DNA from: Microbacterium sp. 1S1
Lineage (GTDB): Bacteria > Actinomycetota > Actinomycetes > Actinomycetales > Microbacteriaceae
Direction: 5' to 3'
NCBI RefSeq assembly: GCF_008271365.1
Contig: NZ_CP043430.1
Coordinates: 1,860,001-1,924,000, forward strand
DNA: 64,000 nt
Shown: positions 8,629-15,841 of the stretch, piece after piece
Layout of the letters: each line of letters opens with the position of its first letter
Position numbering within the stretch: the first letter of the stretch is position 1
The notes under the pieces: model-generated
The model's input: only the letters and a program-made list of their open reading frames with translations
Databases searched by the model: none
What the model was told of the DNA's origin: nothing
Position numbers and translations under genes: made by a program

Positions 8629-9672
8629 ATGAAGACCTCACGATGGCGGGAGGAGCGCCTGCGGTGGCACGGGCTCACGGCGCCGGCGGCGGACGTCGCG
8701 GGGGCGGCAGGGCGGCTGCTCGCGGTGCAGAGTCAGGACTTCACGGCCGGACGGTGGGCGCTGGCCGTGCGGACGAAGGGCGATGTGCACCTTCGCGACG
8801 TCGACGCCGCGTTCGACCGCGGCGAGCTCGTGCGGGCCTGGACCATGCGGGGGACGCTGCACACCATCCCCGCGCGTGACCTCGGCTGGGTGCTGGAGGT
8901 CACCTCCGGACGACAGCAGCAGCAGGCCGCCTCTCGACAGCGGCAGCTCGGCATCGACGACGACATGATTGACGCGGTCGTCCGGGAGCTCACGCCGCGG
9001 CTCCGTGACGGCGGCCTCACCCGGGGCGAGGTCTTCACGACGCTCGAGAGCATCGGCATCGACCCCTCCGGCCAGCGCGGCATCCACCTGCTGTTCGCGC
9101 TGACCGTCTCCGGCGTACTCGTGCAGGGGCCGGTCGTGCCGCGGGAGGGCATCACGAGGGAGCAGCGGTTCGTACTCGCGGCCGAGCACATCCACGATCA
9201 TGCCCGCCCCGAGGATCCGCTGGCCGAGCTGTTCGTCCGCTACGTCGAGGGACACGGACCCGCCGGGGTCGCGGACTTCGCGTGGTGGTCGGGCCTCACG
9301 CTCGGACAGTCCCGCGAGGTGGCCGAGCGGGCGGCGACCAGGGTGACCGAGGTCGAGGACGGCGTCTTCGGCGGCCGCACCCCACCCCGGCGCGCGGCGG
9401 GCCGGCCGGCCGTCTTCGCCCTCGGAGCCTTCGACGAGTACTACATCTCCTACGCGGATCGCAGCGTCACCTGCGCCCCGGAGCACCTCGCCGCCGTCGG
9501 GCCGGGGAAGAACGGGATGGTCCGGGCGACGGTCGTGGAGCACGGCCGCGTGATCGGCTGCTGGACCCACGCCGCCGCCGCGCACACCACTCCTCCGGAC
9601 CTCTTCGAGTCCCCCGAGGACCCCGCCGCCGTGACCGCCGCTCTCGACCGCTTCGCCGCGTTCATCGCCTGA
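8629..9672 (+). CDS. Winged-helix DNA-binding protein, AlkZ-like (HTH_42) family
   Basis: A 347-aa protein of the HTH_42 family, which includes the AlkZ DNA glycosylase that excises bulky alkylated bases and unhooks crosslinks. The early motif LLAVQSQDF carries the QxQ arrangement typical of AlkZ-type proteins. This is followed by ELVRAWTMRGTLHTIPARDL, a conserved family segment. The C-terminal half contains FALGAFDEYYISYADR and a His-rich stretch. Two other in-frame ATGs lie at 8617 and 8620. I prefer 8629 because CATGAT sits 7 nt before it, as in other leaderless genes here. Repeat copies 1 and 2 flank the gene. The glycosylase role is inferred from family only. Confidence 0.8.
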   Translation: MKTSRWREERLRWHGLTAPAADVAGAAGRLLAVQSQDFTAGRWALAVRTKGDVHLRDVDAAFDRGELVRAWTMRGTLHTIPARDLGWVLEVTSGRQQQQAASRQRQLGIDDDMIDAVVRELTPRLRDGGLTRGEVFTTLESIGIDPSGQRGIHLLFALTVSGVLVQGPVVPREGITREQRFVLAAEHIHDHARPEDPLAELFVRYVEGHGPAGVADFAWWSGLTLGQSREVAERAATRVTEVEDGVFGGRTPPRRAAGRPAVFALGAFDEYYISYADRSVTCAPEHLAAVGPGKNGMVRATVVEHGRVIGCWTHAAAAHTTPPDLFESPEDPAAVTAALDRFAAFIA

Positions 9673-9682
9673 ACCCTCGCCC

Positions 9683-9756
9683 ACCCACCCCTTTTCGTTC
9701 CTCCCGGCCCCCTGCGACCGTCCGCAACGGGGTGGGGCGCACGCAAGGGGGTGGGT
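9683..9756. repeat. Intergenic palindromic repeat, copy 2
   Basis: An imperfect inverted repeat with outer arms 9683-9697 (ACCCACCCCTTTTCG) and 9742-9756 (CGCAAGGGGGTGGGT) and an inner CCCGGCCCCCTGCG segment shared almost exactly with copy 1. It lies between convergent genes (AlkZ-like and RamB-like), so it may also act as a bidirectional terminator. The sequence similarity to copy 1 extends over the whole ~75 nt, not just the stem. Confidence 0.72.
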
Positions 9757-9765
9757 CGGCAGAGG

Positions 9766-11208
9766 TCACTCGCTCGCGTGGCGACCCAGGAAGTTGTAGA
9801 CCTCGTTGTCGTCGACCCCGGGGAACATGCCGCGGGGGAGTGGCGAGAACATGTGCGTGTGCACCCGCGCGCTCGGCCATGCCCGGCCCTTCCAGCGCTC
9901 CGTGAGCTCGGGCGACGGACGCCGGCAGCACGCCTCGTCGGGACAGGTCGACACGGCCCGGTCGTTCGTCTCCCGCCCTCGCCACCACCGCGCGTCGTCG
10001 AACGGCACGCCCACGGTGACCGAGAACTCGCCCTCGGTGGACGAACCGGTCTGGGTGGAGCACCAGAACGTGCCGGAGGGCGTGTCCGTGTACTGGTGAT
10101 GCTCAACGGTGCGGTTCTGCTGGGTGAAGGCGGAACGGGCCTGGAACTTCCGGCACACCCGCTGCCCCTCCACCGCGCCGGTGACGTCCATCGGCAACGG
10201 CAGGTCGTCGTTCTCGTAGACCCGCGTGATGGCCCCGGTCGAGTCGACGCGCAGGAAGTGCAGCGACATGCCGAGGTGCTGCGTGAGCAGGTTCGTCATC
10301 CGCATGCCGGCGGCCTCGTGCGTCACGCCGAATCCGTCGCGGAAGTCCTCCACCGCGAGGTTGCGGTCCTTCTTCGCCTGCTGCAGGAAGGCGACCGCGG
10401 CGGTCTCCGGCATCAGGCAGCAGGCCGCGAAGTAGTTGATCTCCAGGCGCTGCTGCAGGAAGTCGGCATAGTCCGTCGGCGGCGTGTGCCCGAGCAGGCG
10501 GTGAGCCATCGCCTGCAGAGCCATCGACCGCAGACCGTGGCCGCCGGGGATCGATGCCGGTGGCAGGTAGATGCGGCCGTTCTCCAGGTCGGTCACCGAG
10601 CGAGTGGAGTGCGGGAGGTCGTTGACGTAGATGAGCTCGAACCCGAGCTTCTCGGCCATGATGCTCACCGTGCGGTGGGTGAGAGCGCCCTGCACGTGCC
10701 CCGCGGCCTTGAGCTGCTTCTCCGCGAGCTTCTCGATGTCGGGAAGGTAGTTGTTCTGGGCGCGCATCCGCAGGCGCAGCTCGGTGTTCGCGCGGCGGGC
10801 CTCCTCCGGGGTGGCGATGGCCTCGCGCTCGCGGCGCTGGAGTTCGCGGTGGAGCCCGAGGATGGACTCGATGGTCTCGTCGCTCATGCCCTTGGTCACC
10901 CGCACCGGGGAGACGCCGAGCTGACGGAACACCGGGCTCTCCTGCGCCCGCTCCAACTCGATCTCCAACGCAGCCCGGCGGTTCGGGGGCTCCCCGGAGA
11001 TCAGGTCGGTGACCTCGGTCCCGGTGGCCTGCGCGATGGCCTGGAGGAGGGAGAGCTTGGGCTCGCGCTTGCCGTTCTCGATGAGGCTGAGCTGGGACCC
11101 GGCGACACCGACCAGGGCACCGAGCTCATCGAGTGTGTAGCCCTTCTCCAGGCGACGGTGCCGGATGCGGTGGCCGAGGGTCGTGAGGTGGATGCCGGAG
11201 GACGCCAT
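9766..11208 (-). CDS. RamB-like XRE-family regulator with IrrE-like domain
   Basis: A 480-aa regulator with the architecture of the acetate-metabolism regulator RamB. It has an N-terminal XRE helix-turn-helix (~10-65, core YTLDELGALVGVAGSQLSLI), a central IrrE/ImmA-like domain and a C-terminal DUF2083-type region with a Cys pair (EACCRR). The metalloprotease HExxH is not intact: the equivalent helix reads LQAMAHRLLGH, so proteolysis is doubtful and ligand sensing (such as acyl-CoA) is more likely. It is divergent from pckG with 109 nt between them, so it may control pckG and itself. A TAGACT box 6 nt before ATG suggests a leaderless mRNA. Confidence 0.85.
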   Translation of the reverse strand: MASSGIHLTTLGHRIRHRRLEKGYTLDELGALVGVAGSQLSLIENGKREPKLSLLQAIAQATGTEVTDLISGEPPNRRAALEIELERAQESPVFRQLGVSPVRVTKGMSDETIESILGLHRELQRREREAIATPEEARRANTELRLRMRAQNNYLPDIEKLAEKQLKAAGHVQGALTHRTVSIMAEKLGFELIYVNDLPHSTRSVTDLENGRIYLPPASIPGGHGLRSMALQAMAHRLLGHTPPTDYADFLQQRLEINYFAACCLMPETAAVAFLQQAKKDRNLAVEDFRDGFGVTHEAAGMRMTNLLTQHLGMSLHFLRVDSTGAITRVYENDDLPLPMDVTGAVEGQRVCRKFQARSAFTQQNRTVEHHQYTDTPSGTFWCSTQTGSSTEGEFSVTVGVPFDDARWWRGRETNDRAVSTCPDEACCRRPSPELTERWKGRAWPSARVHTHMFSPLPRGMFPGVDDNEVYNFLGRHASE

Positions 11209-11214
11209 TGTTTG

Positions 11215-11220
11215 AGTCTA
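11215..11220 (-). promoter_or_regulatory. -10 box of the RamB-like gene (leaderless)
   Basis: TAGACT on the minus strand lies exactly 6 nt before the ATG at 11208, so transcription should begin at the start codon. No ribosome-binding site is possible at this spacing. Confidence 0.6.
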
Positions 11221-11224
11221 GCGA

Positions 11225-11240
11225 AAGAACTGCGATTCTT
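11225..11240. promoter_or_regulatory. Inverted repeat AAGAA-N6-TTCTT between the RamB-like gene and pckG
   Basis: A perfect 5-bp inverted repeat with a 6-nt spacer lies directly upstream of the RamB-like promoter and 78 nt before pckG. Its position suits an operator for autoregulation and pckG control. It is short, so chance is not excluded. Confidence 0.4.
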
Positions 11241-11317
11241 ATCGCCCAACATGGCCGAAAGTCCGCGTCAAGGGCGAAGAAGATGGAAGCAACGCCCCAC
11301 ACTTCGAAGGAGCAGTC

Positions 11318-13180
11318 ATGGCCATGGCCGAAGTCCTCACCCCTCGCACGTCCCCTGTCGCCCCGACGCGCACGTTCGGCACCGCCCCCGCCTATGACAC
11401 TCCTGCGATGGCGGAGCTCGTCGCCTGGGTCGAGGAGATCCGCGCGCTCACACAGCCGGACGCCGTGCACTGGGTGGACGGCTCGCGCGCCGAGAACGAC
11501 TGGCTGCTGCGCGGACTCGTCGACGAGGGCAAGCTCATCAAGCTGAACCCGGAGTGGCGCCCGGGCTCCTACCTGGCGCGCTCGCACCCCAGCGACGTCG
11601 CCCGCACGGAAGCCCGAACCTTCATCGCCTCGGAGCGTGAGGAAGACGCCGGCCCCACGAACAACTGGGCCGATCCGGCCGAGATGCACGCGAAGATGGA
11701 CGAGATCTTCGAGGGATCGATGCGCGGCCGCACGATGTACGTCGTGCCGTTCTCGATGGGTCGCGTCGGCGGCCCGCTGTCGCACATCGGCGTGCAGATC
11801 ACCGACAGCGCCTACGCCGTCGCCTCGATCGGCATCATGACGCGCGTGGGCGACGAGGTCACCCGTCAGATCGCCGAGGGCGCACCGTGGGTCAAGACCG
11901 TGCACTCCGTCGGCGCTCCCCTGGAGGCGGGCGAGCCGGACGTCGAGTGGCCCTGCAACGACGACAAGTACATCGTCCACTTCCCCGAGACGCTCGAGGT
12001 CTACTCGTACGGCTCGGGCTACGGCGGCAACGCGATCCTGGCGAAGAAGTGCTTCGCGCTGCGCATCGCGTCGGTCATCGCGCGTGACGAGGGCTGGCTC
12101 GCCGAGCACATGCTCCTCATCCGCGTGATCGACCCGCAGGGCAAGGCGTACCACGTGGCCGCCGCTTTCCCCTCGGCCTGTGGCAAGACGAACCTCGCGA
12201 TGCTCCGCCCGACGATCCCGGGCTGGAAGGTCGAGACCCTCGGCGACGACATCGCCTGGATCCGTCCCGGCGAGGACGGACGCCTCTGGGCGATCAACCC
12301 CGAGGCCGGCTTCTTCGGCGTCGCGCCCGGTACGGGTGAGTCGACCAACGTGACCGCCGTCGAGACCCTGTGGGGGAACACCATCTTCACGAACGTCGCG
12401 CTCCGCCCGGACGGGGACGTGTGGTGGGAGGGCCTGACCGACGAGGCCCCCGCCCACCTCGTCGACTGGGAGGGCAACGACTGGACCCCCGACTCCGGTC
12501 GGCCCGCCGCGCACCCGAATTCGCGCTTCACCGTGTCGGCCGCGCAGTGCCCGCAGATCTCGGAGGACTGGGAGGAGGCCGTGCCGCTCGACGTCATCCT
12601 CTTCGGCGGTCGTCGCGCGAGCAACGTCCCGCTCGTGGTCGAGGCCACCGACTGGACGCACGGCGTCTTCCTCGGCTCGAACATCTCCTCCGAGCGCACG
12701 GCCGCGGCCGAGGGCACCGTCGGCGAGCTGCGCCGCGACCCCTTCGCGATGCTGCCGTTCTGTGGCTACAACATGGCCGACTACTTCGGTCACTGGCTGA
12801 AGGTCGGCCGTGGCCTGCGCTTCGACCGCGCGCCGCGCATCTTCCAGGTCAACTGGTTCCGTCGCGGAGCCGACGGCCGGTTCCTTTGGCCCGGGTTCGG
12901 TGACAACTCCCGCGTCGTCGACTGGATCATCCGCCGGGTGGCCGGCGACGTCCCCGCGGTGGACAGTCCCATCGGCCGCCTGCCGCGCGTGGAGGACCTC
13001 AACCTCGACGGGCTCGACATCCCCGCGGAAGACCTCGATGAGCTCTTCTCCGTCGACCCCGAGGCGTGGAAGGCGGAGGCCGACCTCACGGAGGAGTTCT
13101 ACGACACCTTCGGCGACCGGGTGCCCGCGGCCCTGCGCACCGAACTCGCGTCGCTGCGCTACCGCCTCGCGAAGGCGTAG
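11318..13180 (+). CDS. pckG: Phosphoenolpyruvate carboxykinase (GTP)
   Basis: A 620-aa GTP-dependent PEP carboxykinase that converts oxaloacetate + GTP to PEP + CO2 + GDP, the entry step of gluconeogenesis. The phosphate-binding loop is [14 protein letters not shown] (~residues 285-298; the family's reactive Cys is in this loop). Substrate-binding segments include [20 protein letters not shown] and [16 protein letters not shown]. Length is normal for the GTP family. The start has SD GAAGGAG 8 nt before ATG. It is divergent from a RamB-like regulator, in line with carbon-source control, and two hairpins follow the stop. Confidence 0.98.
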   Translation: MAMAEVLTPRTSPVAPTRTFGTAPAYDTPAMAELVAWVEEIRALTQPDAVHWVDGSRAENDWLLRGLVDEGKLIKLNPEWRPGSYLARSHPSDVARTEARTFIASEREEDAGPTNNWADPAEMHAKMDEIFEGSMRGRTMYVVPFSMGRVGGPLSHIGVQITDSAYAVASIGIMTRVGDEVTRQIAEGAPWVKTVHSVGAPLEAGEPDVEWPCNDDKYIVHFPETLEVYSYGSGYGGNAILAKKCFALRIASVIARDEGWLAEHMLLIRVIDPQGKAYHVAAAFPSACGKTNLAMLRPTIPGWKVETLGDDIAWIRPGEDGRLWAINPEAGFFGVAPGTGESTNVTAVETLWGNTIFTNVALRPDGDVWWEGLTDEAPAHLVDWEGNDWTPDSGRPAAHPNSRFTVSAAQCPQISEDWEEAVPLDVILFGGRRASNVPLVVEATDWTHGVFLGSNISSERTAAAEGTVGELRRDPFAMLPFCGYNMADYFGHWLKVGRGLRFDRAPRIFQVNWFRRGADGRFLWPGFGDNSRVVDWIIRRVAGDVPAVDSPIGRLPRVEDLNLDGLDIPAEDLDELFSVDPEAWKAEADLTEEFYDTFGDRVPAALRTELASLRYRLAKA

Positions 13181-13190
13181 CCCCCAGACC

Positions 13191-13216
13191 GGTGCCGGTT
13201 CGGGGGAGCCGGCACC
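13191..13216 (+). terminator. Hairpin after pckG
   Basis: A perfect 8-bp stem GGTGCCGG / CCGGCACC with a 10-nt loop lies 10 nt after the pckG stop. There is no T-run, which is usual in high-GC actinobacteria. It is the first of two tandem hairpins between convergent genes. Confidence 0.6.
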
Positions 13217-13240
13217 CTCGGCCTCCGGGTCGAGTCATAC

Positions 13241-13305
13241 CCGCGAAGGCGGGGCATCAGAGACGAACCCATGGCTGAGTGGTCTCCGACGCCCCGCCTT
13301 CGTGG
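13241..13305. terminator. Large bidirectional hairpin between pckG and ABC exporter
   Basis: Arms 13241-13264 and 13282-13305 match at 21 of 24 positions (core CGAAGGCGGGGC / GCCCCGCCTTCG), with a 17-nt loop. It lies between convergent genes and can fold on either strand, so it is a likely shared terminator. Confidence 0.65.
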
Positions 13306-13320
13306 TGCCCGCTCCCGCGG

Positions 13321-15207
13321 CTACGCGAGGAGCTGGTGACGGGCGAGGTCGCGGTAGAGCGGGGTCGACTCCACCAGTTCCGCATGCGTGCCCTGTCCGA
13401 CAACCACGCCGTCCTGCAGCACCACGATGAGGTCGCTGTCGACGACGGTGGACAGGCGGTGCGCGATCACGACGAGGGTGCGATCGGTGGCGACCGCGTC
13501 GATGGCCTCGCGCATGCGCTGCTCGTTCACGCCGTCGAGCGACGAGGTCGACTCGTCCAGCAACAGGATCGGGGCGTCGGTGAGGAGAGCGCGGGCGATC
13601 GCGAGCCGCTGCCGCTCGCCGCCGGAGAGCATCACCCCGTCCTCTCCGACCGGGGCGTCGACCCCGAGCGGGTTCCGCTCGAGCACGTCGCCGAGGTTCA
13701 CGGCGCGGAGCACGCGCTCGCAGTCCGCGTCTGTGGCGTCGGGGGAGGCGAGCCGGAGGTTCTCGGCGAGGGTGCCGGCGAGCGTCGGGGCGTCCTGCTC
13801 GACGTAGCCGAAGTGGGCGCGGAGTTCGCCGCGCGGATAGGTGCGGGTGTCGTGACCCTTCAACCGGATGGAACCGCCCGTGGGGTCGTAGAAGCGCTCG
13901 ATGAGGGAGAGGATCGTGCTCTTGCCGGCCCCGCTCGGACCGACCAGCGCCACGCGGGCTCCGCGCGGGACCGCGAAGGACACCCCGCGGAGCACTTCGT
14001 GGTCCTGGGGGTCGGGGGTGGTCTCGGCCTGCTCCAGGTGTGCGTCGGCGAGCAGGGTCTGCGCCTCCCGTGCGGCGGCGCGACGGGCGGCCACGACATT
14101 CTCCGGGTACCGGAAGCGCACGTCGCGGAACTCGAGTGCCGGAGCGTCGGGCGCGGGCGCCTGGTCGCGGGGCAGCGCGGCGGCGGTGGCCGCATCGTCC
14201 TGGGTCTCGGTGGGAAGGTCGAGGACCTCCTGGATGCGGCCGAGCGCGCCGAGGGCCTGGTTGACGGACGTGATCGCGCCGAACGTCGAGGCGAGGGGCA
14301 TCACCAGGAGGAAGAGGAACATCACGAACGAGATGAGAGCCGCGATCGAGATGGCACCGGCCGCGACGCGGAAACCACCGACCCCGAGCACGACGAGCAG
14401 CGAGAGCTGCAGGGCGATGCCGGCGACCGGCACCACGAGCGAGGAGATCTTCGCGATGCGGACGCCGATGCCGTACGCCTCGGAGGCCCGTTCCGTCACC
14501 GCGGCCGTCTCCCGCTCAGTCGCGCCGGAGGCTCGGATGGTGCGGATGGAGCCGACGGCTCGCTCGACGCCCGAGGCCAGTTCGCCCACCTTCTCCTGCT
14601 GTGCGGTCGACGCCGTGCGGATCCGGCCGCTGAGGGCGACGACGACCACGACCGAGATGCCGATCACCAGGACGATCAGCAGCAGCAGCACGGGGTCGAT
14701 GAGCAGCATCGCGACGAGCGCTCCCACGAACAGCACGGCGTTGCCGACCGCGTCGGCGAGGCCTTGGGTGAGCACGGCGTAGAGGAGTGTGGTGTCTGTG
14801 CCGACGCGGGAGACGAGATCGCCCGTGCGCCGCGCGTCGAACTCCGCCGTCGGAAGGTGCAGGATGCGGGCGATGAGCTTGCGGCGGCTGGAGTACACGA
14901 CCGCGGTGCCGGTGCGCTGCAGCAGGTAGTGCTGGAACCCGGAGATGATCGACGAGACGATCACGAAGCCGACGAGCAGCCAGACGAGCACACCGATGGT
15001 GCCGTCGGACTGCACGGCCTCGATGACCTGCCCGACGAGGAGCGGCTGCACGAGCGAGGTCGCCGCGCCGAAGACGCTGAGCACCGCGACGACGATGAGG
15101 GTGCGCTTGTGCTCGAAGAGGAAGGGGAGGAGCTGGCGGAAGGTGGCGCGCGGGCCGTCGGCCGGTGCGCCCCGTCCGCGTCGGCGTGCTGTCGCCGTGC
15201 GGGACAT
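13321..15207 (-). CDS. ABC exporter half-transporter (fused membrane and ATPase domains)
   Basis: A 628-aa half-size multidrug/lipid-type exporter. The transmembrane domain (~30-330) begins with LIVVAVLSVFGAATSLVQPL and contains the coupling segment FDARRTGDLVSRVGTDT. The ATPase domain (~360-628) has Walker A GPSGAGKST, signature LSGGERQRLAIARALL, Walker B ILLLDESTSSLD and H-loop VIAHRLSTV. An insertion of ~35 residues (~375-410, RRAAAREAQTLLADAHLEQ) sits between the first strand and Walker A of the ATPase domain, which is unusual. It lies 75 nt after a small HTH gene on the same strand, which may regulate it. The substrate is unknown; it probably works as a homodimer. Confidence 0.93.
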   Translation of the reverse strand: MSRTATARRRGRGAPADGPRATFRQLLPFLFEHKRTLIVVAVLSVFGAATSLVQPLLVGQVIEAVQSDGTIGVLVWLLVGFVIVSSIISGFQHYLLQRTGTAVVYSSRRKLIARILHLPTAEFDARRTGDLVSRVGTDTTLLYAVLTQGLADAVGNAVLFVGALVAMLLIDPVLLLLIVLVIGISVVVVVALSGRIRTASTAQQEKVGELASGVERAVGSIRTIRASGATERETAAVTERASEAYGIGVRIAKISSLVVPVAGIALQLSLLVVLGVGGFRVAAGAISIAALISFVMFLFLLVMPLASTFGAITSVNQALGALGRIQEVLDLPTETQDDAATAAALPRDQAPAPDAPALEFRDVRFRYPENVVAARRAAAREAQTLLADAHLEQAETTPDPQDHEVLRGVSFAVPRGARVALVGPSGAGKSTILSLIERFYDPTGGSIRLKGHDTRTYPRGELRAHFGYVEQDAPTLAGTLAENLRLASPDATDADCERVLRAVNLGDVLERNPLGVDAPVGEDGVMLSGGERQRLAIARALLTDAPILLLDESTSSLDGVNEQRMREAIDAVATDRTLVVIAHRLSTVVDSDLIVVLQDGVVVGQGTHAELVESTPLYRDLARHQLLA

Positions 15208-15282
15208 GAGGACCTCGATCTGGAGATGGTACTTCGACCGTACTCGGGAGATGGTCGCTTCCTATGGGGCCGCTGTATGGGC

Positions 15283-15489
15283 TCAGGTGCGGCCGAAGCG
15301 GCGATGCGCCGCCTGTTTGGTGACGCCGAGGGCACTTGCGATCGCCTGCCAGGAGTAACCGCTCGTGCGGGCTCTGCGGACCTGGGCCTCCTCGGCGCGG
15401 GCGAGTTCCTTGCGCAGGGCGGCGAGGCGATGGAGTTCGGCGAGCGGCTCGCCGCCCTCGGCCGCGGCGATGGTGGTGGGGAGAGACAT
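15283..15489 (-). CDS. Small helix-turn-helix protein
   Basis: A 68-aa protein. Residues ~17-42 are an Ala/Glu/Arg-rich helix (ELHRLAALRKELARAEEAQV). The C-terminal half is a compact HTH, SGYSWQAIASALGVTKQAAH, ending RRFGRT. I chose the ATG with a strong AGGAGG site 5 nt upstream; a longer open frame continues upstream without coding character. Two copies of GTCAA-N6-TTGAC lie just upstream, suggesting autoregulation. The gene precedes the ABC exporter by 75 nt on the same strand and is divergent from a VapC remnant. The exact family is not recognised. Confidence 0.75.
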   Translation of the reverse strand: MSLPTTIAAAEGGEPLAELHRLAALRKELARAEEAQVRRARTSGYSWQAIASALGVTKQAAHRRFGRT

Positions 15490-15502
15490 GGGAACCTCCT
15501 TC

Positions 15503-15522
15503 GCGTCAATACTCGTTGACGC
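15503..15522. promoter_or_regulatory. Operator copy 1 (GCGTCAA-N6-TTGACGC)
   Basis: A perfect 7-bp inverted repeat with 6-nt spacer lies 13 nt upstream of the small HTH gene's ATG and next to its ribosome site. It has the same core, GTCAA-N6-TTGAC, as a second site 28 bp away (centre to centre). It is probably the binding site of the HTH protein itself. Confidence 0.6.
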
Positions 15523-15532
15523 AGGGGCGGGT

Positions 15533-15548
15533 GTCAAGAAGTGTTGAC
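15533..15548. promoter_or_regulatory. Operator copy 2 (GTCAA-N6-TTGAC)
   Basis: A perfect 5-bp inverted repeat with the same 6-nt spacing as copy 1. On the minus strand the first half contains TTGACA-like sequence suited to a -35 box, so a bound protein would block the promoter of the small HTH gene. Confidence 0.55.
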
Positions 15549-15592
15549 GATCGCGTTGTCTACAGGTTTCGCCTTGTCCGCATGTGTAGCGC

Positions 15593-15772
15593 ATGCAAAG
15601 CTGCCATCCGCTCCGTCGACTCGTCCCTCGGATCTGGTCGTTGCGGGAGGACATCTCCGCGTACGACGCCGGATACGTCGCGCTCGCGGAGGCCCTCGAC
15701 GTCCCTCTTCTCACGGCCGATCGCCGGCTGGCGAAGACGGGCGCCCGGTACTGCGACGTCGTGGTGCTGTGA
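15593..15772 (+). pseudogene. VapC-type PIN-domain toxin, C-terminal remnant
   Basis: The frame encodes 59 residues matching the end of VapC-family PIN ribonucleases: RIWSLREDISAYDAGYVALA, then AEALDVPLLTADRRLAKTGA and a hydrophobic end (DVVVL). The D of AYDAGYV and the D of LLTADRRLA are two of the acidic active-site residues of PIN domains. The N-terminal half, with the first catalytic Asp, is missing, and an in-frame TAG lies at 15587-15589. No VapB antitoxin gene precedes it. It is therefore a decayed toxin gene, probably inactive. Confidence 0.75.
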
Positions 15773-15792
15773 GCGTCTGGCGATGAAGACGA

Positions 15793-15825
15793 GAACGGCT
15801 GCACCCCGAGGGAGTGCAGCCGTTC
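15793..15825. terminator. Bidirectional hairpin between vapC remnant and MHS transporter
   Basis: A perfect 12-bp stem GAACGGCTGCAC / GTGCAGCCGTTC with a 9-nt loop lies between convergent reading frames, 16 nt from the transporter stop. It is a likely terminator for the minus-strand transporter. Confidence 0.65.
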
Positions 15826-15841
15826 GTCGTCCTTCCGGCCT

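Noticed and set aside
6267..8678. An 803-aa minus-strand open frame over gapB
   Set aside because: Antisense shadow with Arg/His/Asp-rich composition; gapB on the plus strand has all GAPDH motifs.
13241..13305. A member of the dispersed palindrome family
   Set aside because: Its core (CGAAGGCGGGGC) differs from the CCCACCCC/GGGGTGGG arms of the three repeats.
15541..15786. An 81-aa plus-strand frame next to the VapC remnant
   Set aside because: A different frame from the PIN-domain remnant, with low-complexity Arg-rich sequence.
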